Shown here in pieces: positions 49,010 to 59,685 of a stretch of 64,000 nt of DNA. Source of the stretch: Pipra filicauda (Eukaryota; Chordata; Aves; Passeriformes; Pipridae); contig NW_024104415.1 of assembly GCF_003945595.2 (NCBI RefSeq), positions 558,001-622,000 on the forward strand, given 5' to 3'. A program made the position numbers and the translations under genes. The notes beneath the pieces are model-generated. The model was given only the letters and a program-made list of their open reading frames with translations, was not told the origin of the DNA and made no database searches. Numbering within the stretch: the first letter of the stretch is position 1; each line of letters opens with the position of its first letter.

Positions 49010-49345
49010 GAGAATCACAGAATCCCTGAATGGTTTGAGTTGGGAGGGACATTAAAGCCCATCCAGTTCCATCCCCTGCCATGGGCAGGGACACCTTCCA
49101 CTATCCCAGATTGCTTCAAGCCCTGTCCAACCTGGCCTTGGACACTTCCAGGGATGGGGCAGCCACAGCTTCTCTGGGCAATCTGTGCCAGGGCCTCACC
49201 ACCCTCACAGCCAAGAATTTCTTCCCAATATCCCATCTAACCCTGCCCTCTGGCAGTGGGAAGTCATTCCCCCTTGTCCTGGCACTCCGTGCCCTTGCAA
49301 AAAGTCTCTCCCCATCTTTCTTGCAGCCTCCCCTTGGCTCATACT
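49010..49345 (-). mobile_element. CR1 LINE 3' fragment
   Basis: Antisense AGAATCACAGAATCCCTGAA, CCACAGCTTCTCTGGGCAAT, CCCAATATCCCATCTAACCC and CCCCCTTGTCCTGGCACTCC. Confidence 0.92.
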
Positions 49346-49617
49346 AGACATGAAGACTTTCAAACTAAGGGCCTGAAACCCCTGGGTGCACTCTTCAGCA
49401 CCTTCTGTTCCATACTGTGTTCATCTTCAACAATAAAATCACTTCACTAGAAAAGTGCTATAAAAAGATGCAATTCCTCTCTTCTCAGTCTCCCACATCA
49501 AGACCCTTTTTGCTGTGTAAAAATGAAATTTACAGACCAACGCTGAGGTCTTACAGTCTTCTCAGGCTACTACACACCCATAGTAGGGCTAATATGCACC
49601 CAAAGTAGGAGACAAAA

Positions 49618-49825
49618 TTATGGAATGGTTTAGGCTGGAGAAGCCCTCTCAGGCCACTGAGTGCAAGCTTTCCCCCAGCACTGCCAAGGCCACCACTGAT
49701 CCCTGTTTCCAAGTGCCACATCCATGTGGCTTTTAAATCCCTCCAGGGCTGGGGACTCCAGCCCTGGGCAGCTGTACCCAGGATGGACAGCCCTCTCCAG
49801 GAAGGAGTAAGATCCACGGCAGAGC
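49618..49825 (-). mobile_element. CR1 LINE 3' fragment (second subfamily)
   Basis: Antisense TATGGAATGGTTTAGGCTGG, AGCACTGCCAAGGCCACCAC, TTTTAAATCCCTCCAGGGCT. Confidence 0.87.
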
Positions 49826-50739
49826 CTGATAGCGAATACTTGCATTTATTTTCTTGAACTCTCAACCATGCACTGCAGATGAGACTTATCAAGCTCAGCT
49901 CTTTTTAACAACAGCCAAAAAACCCAGACTGGGGGAGTGAGATAAGAGACGGACTAAGCCCATGCCTCCAATCCTTTCATATGTGGAAAATGTCTGGTAA
50001 AAGCTCCCATCGGAGAGGAGTTTCCTTGAAATACGCACCTTCCAGGTTTCTTCCCCAGGCAGTGTTACCCGAACTGACTTGTCTCAAGTCTCACCTAAAC
50101 CCGGGTAACTTGGATGGAATAAAGAGGGGAAAACAAATATCTAAGAATTCCAGGAAGCCTAGAAAAGGAGCCTCGGACTGAAAACAAGTGATGGTTATCT
50201 TGGCAATTCCCTATCCTTGCCCAACCATCAGTTTAGTATTTACAACCACAGTTACCTTCATCAGGGAGGCAGCTCTTGCTTAAGGACACCAAGAATCACC
50301 CCTGGATTTGGAGCCAGAGCACGTGGAATGTCCTGCCTCAGTGAACAGTGGGAAAAAAAGGCAAACAGCCTGATTATAACCTGGTAAAGCTGTAACTCCC
50401 AGAACTGCAGGAGTCTCAGGAATTGCACAGCACATGGGAAATCCTAATTTCTACCACGGAAAAATTGCAGCTTTGGTCTGTCAGTCAAAAATTTAAGCAG
50501 TCAGAGCCACATAAATGTTCATTTTTAGTACAGATGCCTCACTTTGCTAGAGATTTTCTCTGGTCAACAGATTACTGAAAACAGTTTTTGAAGTCTACAC
50601 ATTAAAGATGATTTCCTTCAAGCTAAGAGGCTGGAGATATTTAAAAACTGGTGTGTACTCACAGGAATAGAGATGTTTGTTCTGACAGACATTTTTCTCC
50701 TCTGTAAAACTTCTTGCATTAAAAACTTCTAGTCAGAGA
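49826..50739. other. Intergenic, downstream of DIRAS3
   Basis: Unique, moderately AT-rich DNA. Nothing recognised; it may include regulatory DNA of the neighbouring gene. Confidence 0.45.
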
Positions 50740-50952
50740 TAATTGTTAACATGGAACATTTATTGGTTTAAAAAAATAAACATGCAGAAGGCATCCTCTT
50801 TAAAACCAACATGTAAAATAATCCAGTGGGGGTTTTAGAGAAAAGCAACAGCTCTGTAAGGCATGGATTCCTCCAAATCATCCGGCAGAAATGTGTTTTC
50901 CATGGGAATCCACGCTCTGACTACACTGTGCAGCAAGTAGAGCCAAAGGCAA
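50740..50952 (-). other. DIRAS3: DIRAS3 3'UTR with poly-A signal (putative)
   Basis: A minus-strand AATAAA at 50764-50759 lies about 190 bp after the stop codon, giving a short 3'UTR ending near 50740. The exact cleavage point is inferred. Confidence 0.55.
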
Positions 50953-51549
50953 TCACATAACAGAGCACTTGCCTTGCAGTTTATCTTTCTTTTTCTGCTG
51001 CTTGGATTTCTTTCCGTCCACCTGGAGACTGATAGTTCTCCTCTGCTCCAGATTCAGGAGCTCCTGGAACAGCTCCTGCACGTTGTAGTTCATTTTGGCC
51101 GATGTCTCCATGAAAGCACACTTCCACTTGCTGGCCAGAGCTTGCCCCTCGCTGGCATCCAGCTCCCTCTGCGTGTCATCACTTTTGTTCCCCACCAACA
51201 TTATGGGGATTTTTTGGATGTCCCCTTTAATCTGACATATCTGGTCGAAGATGGGATGAAGATCTTCCATGGATTGCCTGTTGGTGACGGAGTACACCAA
51301 GATGAAGGCATGCCCCTTGGATATAGAGAGGCGCTGCATAGCAGGGAACTGGTGGCTGCCCGTGGTGTCCGTGATCTGAAGCGTACAGATGCTCTTGTCA
51401 CAGTTGATCACCTGCCGGTACGTGTCCTCGATGGTGGGGATATAGGTTTCCCGGAAAGTCCCCCTTACAAAACGCAGGACCAAGGAGCTTTTGCCAACCC
51501 CGGCTGCTCCGAACACCACCACCCTGTAATCGTTGCTCTGCTCGGGCAT
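50953..51549 (-). CDS. DIRAS3: DIRAS3 (Di-Ras family small GTPase), complete
   Basis: Ras-like GTPase of 198 residues in one coding exon. It shows G1 GAAGVGKS (14-21), effector loop YIPTIEDTY (36-44), G3 DTTG (61-64), G4 NKSD (121-124) and G5 ETSAK (148-152). A Lys-rich tail (180-190) precedes the CAAX box CSVM (195-198), which predicts farnesylation at the plasma membrane. As in all Di-Ras proteins the Ras catalytic Gln61 position is not Gln (DTTGSHQ), so intrinsic hydrolysis should be weak. The fold resembles DIRAS1/2 overall. The NKSDD, NVQELF and AGVGKS details, and the position between GNG12 and WLS, indicate DIRAS3. There is no long N-terminal extension as in eutherian DIRAS3. An upstream acceptor, TATTTTCAG, puts the exon start at 51583, so a non-coding 5' exon is expected. 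Confidence 0.9.
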   Translation of the reverse strand: MPEQSNDYRVVVFGAAGVGKSSLVLRFVRGTFRETYIPTIEDTYRQVINCDKSICTLQITDTTGSHQFPAMQRLSISKGHAFILVYSVTNRQSMEDLHPIFDQICQIKGDIQKIPIMLVGNKSDDTQRELDASEGQALASKWKCAFMETSAKMNYNVQELFQELLNLEQRRTISLQVDGKKSKQQKKKDKLQGKCSVM

Positions 51550-51637
51550 CTTGGCTGCGCGGCGATGCGAGTGAAGGTCTGCACTGAAAATACCCGAGTT
51601 CCTCCAAGTTTACACAGCCCTACGCAGAGGTGGGCTG

Positions 51638-51729
51638 TGGAGAGGGAGAGGGAGGGGGGGAAGGGGGGAGAGGGAGGGGAAAAGGGAGAGGGAGAGGGAG
51701 GGGGAAAGGGGGAAGAGAGAAAGAAAAAT
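51638..51729. repeat. Purine-rich simple sequence
   Basis: About 90 bp of G/A only, made of GGGAGA, GAGGGG and GGGAAAG words. On the DIRAS3 strand it is a polypyrimidine tract ending about 55 bp before the coding-exon acceptor. Confidence 0.9.
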
Positions 51730-51879
51730 GAACCCTTCATACCATCCCGGTAATGTTACGGTACGTTACTGAGATAAGCAATTATAAGTCACTCCCCTCC
51801 CATCCTTTTTCCTTGAAATAAGCCACTATCCCTCCGTCTCCCCCAGCCATATACTGCATGAAAGCGAAAAGGTATTCAC

Positions 51880-52290
51880 CTGTAGCCATCAGCTCCACTG
51901 AGCAGCGAAACGGGACTGGAATCGCCTGCCAGCCCCGGGAAAGCGGTATTCCAGCCCCGGGAAGGTGTGTTCCAGCCCCGGGAAGGTGTGTTCCAGCCCC
52001 GGGAAGGTGTGTTCCAACCTCAGGGAAGCGGCGCCCCCCGCCCGGATCTCCGCCGCCGCGGAAGGGAGGGGAGGCTCCGTGCCTCCATATATCCAGCCTT
52101 CCCCTCAAAACCCCCATGAAAATAAATAAATTACCAGCACGACCACTTGAGTTACAGCCGCTGGAGCCGAGTTCTGCTGCTCCATCCCTCTCACTCCACG
52201 CACAAAGGCGCATCTCCTCAGCCCCCCTCGCCGCAGACGCCCAAGCACTGACAGGCTCTGCCGGCTTTAAGTCACCCTGAGCATCTCCCG
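51880..52290 (-). promoter_or_regulatory. DIRAS3: DIRAS3 promoter region with a candidate non-coding exon
   Basis: CpG-rich stretch upstream of the coding exon. On the minus strand a donor, CTACAG then GTGAAT (51879-51874), would end a 5' non-coding exon at 51880 and splice to the acceptor at 51584. The transcription start is not determined. Confidence 0.45.
51929..52035. repeat. 21-bp minisatellite in the DIRAS3 promoter region
   Basis: About five units of CCAGCCCCGGGAAGGTGTGTT: a 22-bp variant at 51929, three near-identical copies at 51951, 51972 and 51993, and a degenerate one at 52014. Each holds CCCCGGG. The 21-bp length keeps an open frame on both strands, hence apparent 7-residue protein repeats that I regard as artefacts. 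Confidence 0.88.
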
Positions 52291-52579
52291 GCTTAAGTCT
52301 GATTGTGTTTTAAAACACTTAATACAGCTCTGCTTTCCGCCCCCGCTGTCATTAAGCGGGGCAGGGATGCCCTGACAGGGCTCCTCAGCCCTCCCCGGGG
52401 AAATCACCGAGCCCTGAGGCCATGGCCATCAAGGTCCACTCCATGTCCGCGTGAGTCCCTTCCAACTCGGAATACTCTGTGATTCCATGACTTTGTCTCC
52501 CTCACACTAACGGATAAAACAGAGTCGTTGTGTATCACAATCACGAGTCGCGTGTCTCTTGGTTTATTAGGAATTTCCT

Positions 52580-52910
52580 CAAACGCCGCCTCTCGCACGC
52601 TCTCTCTGCGGGCAGAGTGCAGCACGCACAGCCCGGTGCTTGACAGGAGAAGGCGGCCGTGGGCTGAGAGCCACCCCCGGCTCCTCTTCGCCCCGTTCCG
52701 CCACAGCCGCCGCCATGGGCTCGGCTCTCCCTCACGACCCTTTCCTGCCCGCAGGGCCCCGCCATGGGCTCGGCTCTCCCTCACGACCCTTTCCTGCCCG
52801 CAGGGCCCCGCCATGGGCTCGGCTCTCCCTCACGGCCCGTTCCCGCCCAGGTGCCGCCCGCCCTCACCCCCCAAAATGGCCGCCGGCGCCTGTGGAGGGC
52901 GCTCAAAAAT
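52580..52910. other. Second GC-rich block upstream of DIRAS3
   Basis: CpG-rich DNA containing the 49-bp minisatellite and CCGCCATGG words. It may be another promoter or a distal part of the DIRAS3 island. I cannot assign an exon. Confidence 0.4.
52711..52850. repeat. 49-bp minisatellite, almost three copies
   Basis: The unit starts GCCATGGGCTCGGCTCTCCC and ends TTTCCTGCCCGCAGGGCCCC. The ATG recurs at 52715, 52764 and 52813, exactly 49 bp apart. The first two copies are nearly identical; the third diverges at its end. Confidence 0.92.
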
Positions 52911-52979
52911 CAACGCATTTCATGAATTGTTCATGGTTGGCTTTCTTACAGCCTGGTCATATTGCAAAACGTGCAATGT

Positions 52980-53528
52980 GTAAAATTTTCTTCAGAATTG
53001 ATGTTCTCTGTTGTTTAATCTTTGTATACTTTCAAGCCTAATCAACAAGAAGGGAGATTTAATCCATGAACCAGCAACTAACGAGCTCTAAGTGATGTTC
53101 AGGTGTTAGAAAAACAAATTACTTGTGGGTAGAATTGCTTTGTTAAGGTTTAGGGCTCCACATGTTCCAGTGATTTCAGACCTTGGGGTGAGGTTAACAA
53201 AGCTTAGGAAGAAGGATTTCCACTGATAGCGGATGCAAAGAATGCAGAATTTACAGGCCACAGCGACATTTGGCAGAACTCCCAAGATAAGGAAGAAACT
53301 AATAAAGCCAACTCAGCAATTGTGCTGAAATCAACTCTGATGGGGTAAAAGGTGATTCTGGCAGGGGGAAATCATGACCAGTGACCCAAGAAACCCACTG
53401 ACCTAAAATGTATAAGTAGTAAAAAGTTTTGATAGTTGGGGTGCTGGATTTGTGAAATTACACTGGGCACTCAACTCTGAAATAAATCACCAGTGTCTCT
53501 TCTCTCATTATTGGCTTGTTGCACACTG
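52980..53528 (+). mobile_element. Probable solo LTR of an old endogenous retrovirus
   Basis: The right part has LTR order: a TATA-like TATAAG at 53411, AATAAA at 53481-53486 and a short U5-like segment ending GGGCAACA near 53534. No gag, pol or env frames are next to it. The left edge and target-site duplication were not found, so boundaries are approximate. The family is not recognised. Confidence 0.4.
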
Positions 53529-53534
53529 GGCAAC

Positions 53535-56389
53535 AAAACCAATTTTTGCAGATATTATCATTCCTATTTGTGTTTCTATCTCTGAATTAAGGAATTTCTG
53601 TCTCTAGTCAAAGCACTTGTGGAGGAAACACTTCTCAGTCCTTCCCAAGCTCATTCTTCCCAAACCATTTGTGGTTTTCCAGGTTATCGTGTCTTAATTT
53701 CTCCAGTCCTTGCTGCATCACTGACTCTGTGGTGTTCTCCCACCTTTTTTAAATCCACTTCTATCAGCCTTGTAATGTTTCCCTCCTATCCTAGACCAAC
53801 AAAAAGTGTCTCTTTAGACCTACTTCATACTGCTGTGGATTTTTTTGTCTAATCATTATGTCATACCTTTACTGTTCCTGTCTCTCCAGGCAGAATGACT
53901 TGTTTGTGGCAAGGCTCGTAACCTGCAAGTCATTCACTTTGCCTGAATCCCATAATTAATGTGGATTTTCAGAGCTGATTTACAAACCATCCTTTCTGGT
54001 GTTTATGAGGTATTTATAAACTATCATTTTTGGTGTTTATGGAGTATTTATTAGCCACAATGAAATCCTAACTAGGAATGACTAGCTAATTCACTCTCTG
54101 TTTACTCAAAGGCAGTTACCTATTTCCAGATATTTTCTAAGATTTCCAATACTTGTCTCTAAGAGGTATTTAAATAATATCTCTTTCTAAGAGATAATTG
54201 TTGCATAAGTAAGGTGACATGAGAAGCCAAGAGGTTTCTGTGTTCAGGGAAGGATTCATGACCCTCCTCCAGTCAGAAAGCAGGAAAGAAGCTGTGAGTC
54301 AACAGAGGTAAAAGAATGACTCTGGCTTCCTTAAAGAAGGGATGGAGAGCCGTGTCCTATACAGTATCTCTGTCTTGGGAGGGACACAGCCATGAGATGC
54401 TGGCTCAGTGTCCCACTGTTGGTCAGGATTTGCTTGGGATGGAGCTGACAACAGCCAGAAAAATTCCAAAAGGAAATGTTAAATGGAAATCAGCTGTCTG
54501 GGAGAGCCCCTCAGGGAAGCAGAGCACAGAGGGAGCGGGGATTGAGGCCTGCTCCTGCTGCTGCTCTGGAAAATTGTCTGGGAAATTCCCAGAGCTGTGA
54601 GGTGCTGGACAGCACTGGGGACCTACAGGAGGGATGGGTGACAATAACAAGATCTCTTTTCTGTGGGGACTTTGCCAGGGATTGTTTCTGTTCTGTCAGG
54701 ACTCCCGTAGGACTTGTAGGGATTGTGTAATTTCCCTGAGGAAATGAGGCACAGCACAGCACCAACAGCCCCCAAAGGCTCCCAGGGTTCGGCAGGGGGG
54801 TATCCAAGTGACTAGGGGTACAGCAGGGAGACTCAGGGATGGGCACCCATCCTGCTCTGTCTTCATTGGGCTCCATTTCCACTGCTTTTCCTCTGGAGGA
54901 TTTCTATTCCGTGTGGGAGATAGAGCTGGACCTTCACAGCCATTCCATCCATCTCCTTAATATTGCTTTGAATGTCACGAGTTCTTGTGGAAAGGTACGA
55001 GGCAGCAGGTGAAGACAGAAAAAGGATTTTCCTCTGGAATTACATAAATTATTATTAAACCAGAGGCTGTATGCCAGCGGTGCATATTGCTTACCGGACA
55101 GGATGTTTCTTCCCAGCAATGCCGAGACTTGGGAGTGCAGTCCAGCCTGTACAATATTTATTGGGAAATGTACCAGAGTGGCTTAGCTATTGCTAAGCCA
55201 TCACATCCATCTCATGAATGAGGGCTGTACTTGGAAGAGTGTCCTTCCTCTGGAAACTCTGGAGGGCTTTAAGCACAACAAAATGAGGACAGAAAAATCA
55301 GAGAAAACACAAATTCCACCTATTATAATGGATATAAACTTCCCTTGGCGTGAAATAATGAAACAGCTAAAGGATGGGACAATATTTAAACCATTTCATC
55401 AAGGAATTCGTTGCATGGAGCCACCACACATCAGTTCAGCTGAGCCAGAAACAAACACCCAACCTGCAGCCTGCCATGGGGAGCAGGGCTCTGATATCCC
55501 AGTGCTTGGCATGGCAGTGAGGAGGGACCAGCATGGACAGCCAGAGTCAGCTGAGCCTCTGCCCCTGCCACACTTACACTTCAGAGATGGAGAGGCACAA
55601 GGTGCCAATAATCATAACCGTGAGGAGAGCTCATATTTTATTTAAACCTCTACACCTAAAACCTGAAGCTTGGATTGATTTCCTATAATAGAGGGAGAAA
55701 CTCCCAAGAGCCACCGGCTCTTGTGCAATGCGGTGTCAGGTGCTAAGTGGGAAGCAGACCCGTGACATGTCTGTGTGCCCACCACAGAGCAAAACGTTCC
55801 AAAAATAAACCTGTCGCTGCTTAGTGCTTATTTTACCCCCCCAAAAAGTGCACTGACTATGCCATCGTTGAGGGCAGGAGTGAGTCATTACAACAGGAAC
55901 CGGAGCTCTTCTCCTGCCCTTCTGTCCCCAGCAATCCTTTATTTCCATCATACCAAAATCCAGAAAATAGCCTTGGGCTACTGTAGCCTTGGGCTACAGA
56001 ATGTGGGGTGGGAAAGGGAACATGTTTCAGTGTCCGACAATGTTCTGATTGTCTGCGGGCTGCTGAGAGCAGCTTTGAAGAGGACAACAAGGAAACGCCA
56101 GCACCTCCCTCTCCTCATCCAGTGCCAACAGCACCATCAGACCTGGGCACCATCTCGGATCCCTGCTGGGATCTCACCCAGTCACAAGTTGTCTCCTATT
56201 TTTAAGCTGGGACACACAGGCTGGCTCCATCCAGCAGGCACATGGTGAGACACAGCCACAGAACCTTCACTCACATCACCCTTCCCTGAGCATTTTCAGG
56301 CTGTAACGCTCCCTCGTTTCAGGGGGATGGGCATCGGGGTCCAAGCCCAGTTCTCCCAGTGCCTCCCAGTCTCAGATTTCTAAGGAAAC
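53535..56389. other. Intergenic, no gene seen
   Basis: DIRAS3-WLS spacer. It is AT-rich from 53540 to 54300, then mixed. Open frames up to about 157 codons have no recognisable domain. No RNA gene or CR1 is evident. Confidence 0.5.
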
Positions 56390-56460
56390 ACAGAATCATG
56401 GAAATTCCCGCGTTGGAAGAGACCCACAAGGACCACTGAGTTCAGTTCCTGGCCCTGCAG
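56390..56460 (-). mobile_element. Short CR1-type end fragment (third subfamily)
   Basis: Antisense ACACAGAATCATGGAAATTC and GTTGGAAGAGACCCACAAGG. Confidence 0.65.
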
Positions 56461-57179
56461 AAAACAATCCAATAAGGAAAACAAATTGTTCCAACCAAAG
56501 ACCCTTTTCTGACCTCAGAAACTGTGGTCCCCAGCTCACCCAGAAAAGTCTTCCACAACCCATTTTCCCTTTGCTAATGTTGGTTGCTCAACAGCCACCC
56601 CAGCCAGACTTTAAAGCTACTCTCAGGTGGCTTTTCCCATTCCTCCCAGTTCTCAGTGTGTCCCTGCACAGCAGCACAGACACACAAAGCTCCCGGACCC
56701 CGAGCAGCACCTCTCTGGCAATGGGAGCTTCTACACATCAGCCAATTTCCCACATTTTAGAGATGAGGGATCGATGGTTTGTGTTCAGTCCAGCGGGAGC
56801 AGGTTCTGGTGGCAGCAGGTGGCAGCAGAGCTCTGCCAGGGCAGGACGCGCCTGGGCAGCGACACCCAGGAGAGGAGTGTGTGGGAGGGGGCGGTGGTTC
56901 TACAGTCGTTGGGAATTCATTAATTTGCATTGTTGCCGTTCATTAGGTCCCACAGTGCTGCACTGCCTCCGGTCTGTCTGGGAGCAGCCCGAGTTCCTCA
57001 CCGTGCAGGGTAGCTGGAGCTGCAGAGGGAATAGAGCCACAGGCTCTGCCTAAAGCTCAGCTCCCATTCCCTCTCAGGTCCGATTTATCCGGGCAGCCCT
57101 TCCTGCAAGGGGACTTCAGGCTCTTGATACTGAACTTAATCTGTTTTCATCAAATTTTCCACTACTCCTTAAGCGCAAG
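56461..57179. other. Intergenic; possible short conserved element
   Basis: No exon seen. About 56905-56950 holds clustered homeodomain-like words (TTCATTAATTTGCATTG, CATTAGG). The rest is GC-richer unique DNA. Confidence 0.4.
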
Positions 57180-57515
57180 TCACAGAATCATGAAATTGTT
57201 TAGGTTGGAAAAGGCCCCTGAGCCCATCGAGTCCAATCGTTCCTCAGCACTGCCAAGGCCACTGCTAACCCATGTCCCCAGGTGTCACATCCACATGGCT
57301 TTTAAATCCCTCCAGGGATGGGAAATCAGCCACTGTCCTGGGTAGCCTGTGGGCTGGACAACCCTTACCTGAAGAATTTTTCCTTAATATCCAACCTGAA
57401 CCTCCCCTGGTGCAACTTGAAGCCTTTTCCTCTTGTCCTGTCCCTTGTTCCCTGGGAGCAGAGCCTGACACCCACCTGGCTCCCTGCTCCTGTCAGGGAG
57501 TTGGAGAGAGCAAGA
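57180..57515 (-). mobile_element. CR1 LINE 3' fragment (second subfamily), long
   Basis: Antisense GTTTAGGTTGGAAAAGGCCC, CAGCACTGCCAAGGCCACTG, TTTTAAATCCCTCCAGGGAT, TGTCCCTTGTTCCCTGGGAG. Confidence 0.9.
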
Positions 57516-57599
57516 AGGGGGAAAGGGTTCACACTGACAGAGGGCAGGGTGAGATTATGGAGAAATTCCAACAACAAATTCCCGTGGCCAACAACAAAT

Positions 57600-59685
57600 C
57601 CACAATATTGTATATTTTATTTAAATTAACAAAACTACAGGTATTCCAGGTTGCTTAAAGCATTCTGTAAAAACTGAACTCAACCTAAACAAAAAAAGGA
57701 TATATTTTAATAAGACCCACGGACTATTTCCAAGACGTATGAGTAGGGCTTAGGGATGAAAAAATAAAAAACCCACACACGCACACACACACGTCCACAC
57801 GCCCCGTAAACAAACTGTTAGTGTTGGACACAGAATTTGGTTTGAAAGCTGTGGGTCCCAGTTCATGAAGAGCCTTTACAAAACAGAATCCTAGAGACTA
57901 AGCTGGAAAAGAAACCACGGACACACCTATGGGAACAACATAAATATCACGTAAGGACCCAAGGGAAAAGGGATGTTAAAGTTGCAAAGTCGAGCGCTCA
58001 GCCAGGAACGTGCTGGAGTTACGTTGATGTGCATTGATTTAATTCACCTTGCAATGGAATAAATACTCCAAGCAGGAACACCTACTCAGCTGTGACCCTG
58101 CTGGGATGCTCCAGGGGCCGGGGGAGCTCGGGATCTCGGAGAGGGTGAACACAACAAACAGAATTACTTCCTTTTAAGAAAAGCCTGTAATAGCTCCAAT
58201 CAATACAAAGGAAGCAGCCCTTTGGCAAAGGAGTCTGCTCAGTGTGTCACATTGTAACCAGAGGTACAGCTGGGGGTGCCCAGCAACCTAAAGGATGCAA
58301 GATGATCTTTTGATTCACCCTCTCTTTTTACCAAGTGGTGAGCTTTAATAAACGGATAGGAATAAATTTTGGGTGGGAATCATGATGGTACCTGGGCTGA
58401 CAGCCTGGCAGCAGCTTTGGGAGCTTCTCTTCCTCATCTCTGACCCTTCAGCCACATACAGCAGCAGCAGACCCTGATCTTTTAGGGATAAAACTGGGAG
58501 GGTGGATTACATGTTACTAGCAGTTAACACTGCTTATTTACTACTACTACATTTACTATTGCCAGCTCATGAGGCTCTCTGGATGCTCCAGGCCCTGGGA
58601 GGTGTGTCCTGAGCAGCACAGACCCTTCTGGCCACAGTTCTTCCCCCCCACCATGCACTGCTCTTAACTGGTCCCAGCACAGTCCAATTCAAGCCTCCAC
58701 CCCGATCAGTTCCCACTTCCCTTGCAGTGCCAGCAGCCTCCCAGCGTGGGGCTGAGCAAGCTCAGTGCCTGTGTTTGCTCTGGAAAAGCGAATATCGAAG
58801 ATCCACATTAGTGCGTGACCAGCTAGCTGATTCTTTCAAGTCTGATAATCCCTGGAGGAATCCAGCTCTGCCAAGTGTGCTCCAGCCCAGCAGTGCATGG
58901 AGGAGCAGGACTGCCCAGCTCACAGGGATGCCCCACAACAAAAGGGAAAGATGGAGGAAGCTACAAAAGCCCAGGAGCTGGCTGTGGGATCAGCACCCCT
59001 GGAAACTGTGTCAGGAGTGCTCTGTTCTCCTGCAACTCAGCTCAGCATCAAGGTTGGACATTCCCTGTATTCAACAAACAGCTGTAAACCCTACTGAGAA
59101 TGCACGTTGCTGCTTCTACAAAAACCTTATAACAGCCTACTCCTCTCCCAGCTGTGCTTCATTCAAGGACAGAGGGTGGCTGCAGGGCTGCACTAAAGAC
59201 TCAAACTTGGGTTGATACAGTTACAAATGGTGGAATTAAATGTTTTTACAACGAGGATTTAGTCCCTCTCCCCACCAGCACCTTGTATAAGTTGCACACA
59301 GGAGAAAACTTGGACTACTGAGTATGTGCTGCCAGCTGAGCTCCCTGCAGCACCTTTTTATGCACCAGCACACACGGCCAAATAAAACCAGCCCCACGGC
59401 AGCTCTGCCCCGTCCCGACGTCCAAACGCACGACTTTGCAACCCTAATGCCTTTCCAGCAGGGTTTTACGTGCCCGAGTGGAACACAATATACACATCCC
59501 TCCCCCCAGGAATAACTACACCATAGTAAAGAGTTACAAATGTTCTGCTCGGTGTCACTGCTCTGAGAACACACCAGGGACGGGGCGCTCGAGGAGCAAA
59601 TTTGGCCGCAGAGGTCTCCTGCCAGAGGGACTTGTGTGTCCTCTGCTCCCACCCCAGGCCAGGGCCCCACTGAGGCACCTCTGTG
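57600..59685 (-). other. WLS: WLS 3'UTR and downstream (putative)
   Basis: CR1-free DNA after the WLS stop codon on the minus strand. The only clear minus-strand AATAAA is at 57621-57616, which would give a 2-kb 3'UTR; ATTAAA-type alternatives occur nearer the stop. A (CA)n run lies at 57773-57793. The true end is not determined. Confidence 0.4.
57773..57793. repeat. (CA)n microsatellite, interrupted
   Basis: CACACACGCACACACACACG; interrupted by CG. It lies in the putative WLS 3'UTR. Confidence 0.85.

Noticed and set aside
18114..51549. Reading the locus as GADD45B-GNG7-DIRAS1 (human 19p13.3)
   Set aside because: The paralogous human block has the same family order. However, the gamma subunit has RRTVQQL and CILL as in GNG12, the Di-Ras protein has NKSDD and NVQELF, and WLS follows, as on 1p31.3.
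51782..52280. Open frames of 140-143 codons with a 7-residue protein repeat
   Set aside because: The repeat arises from the 21-bp minisatellite, which stays open on both strands; there is no sign of a conserved protein.
55775..56248. A 157-codon open frame between DIRAS3 and WLS
   Set aside because: Composition and lack of domains look like chance; no start context, partner exon or homology that I recognise.
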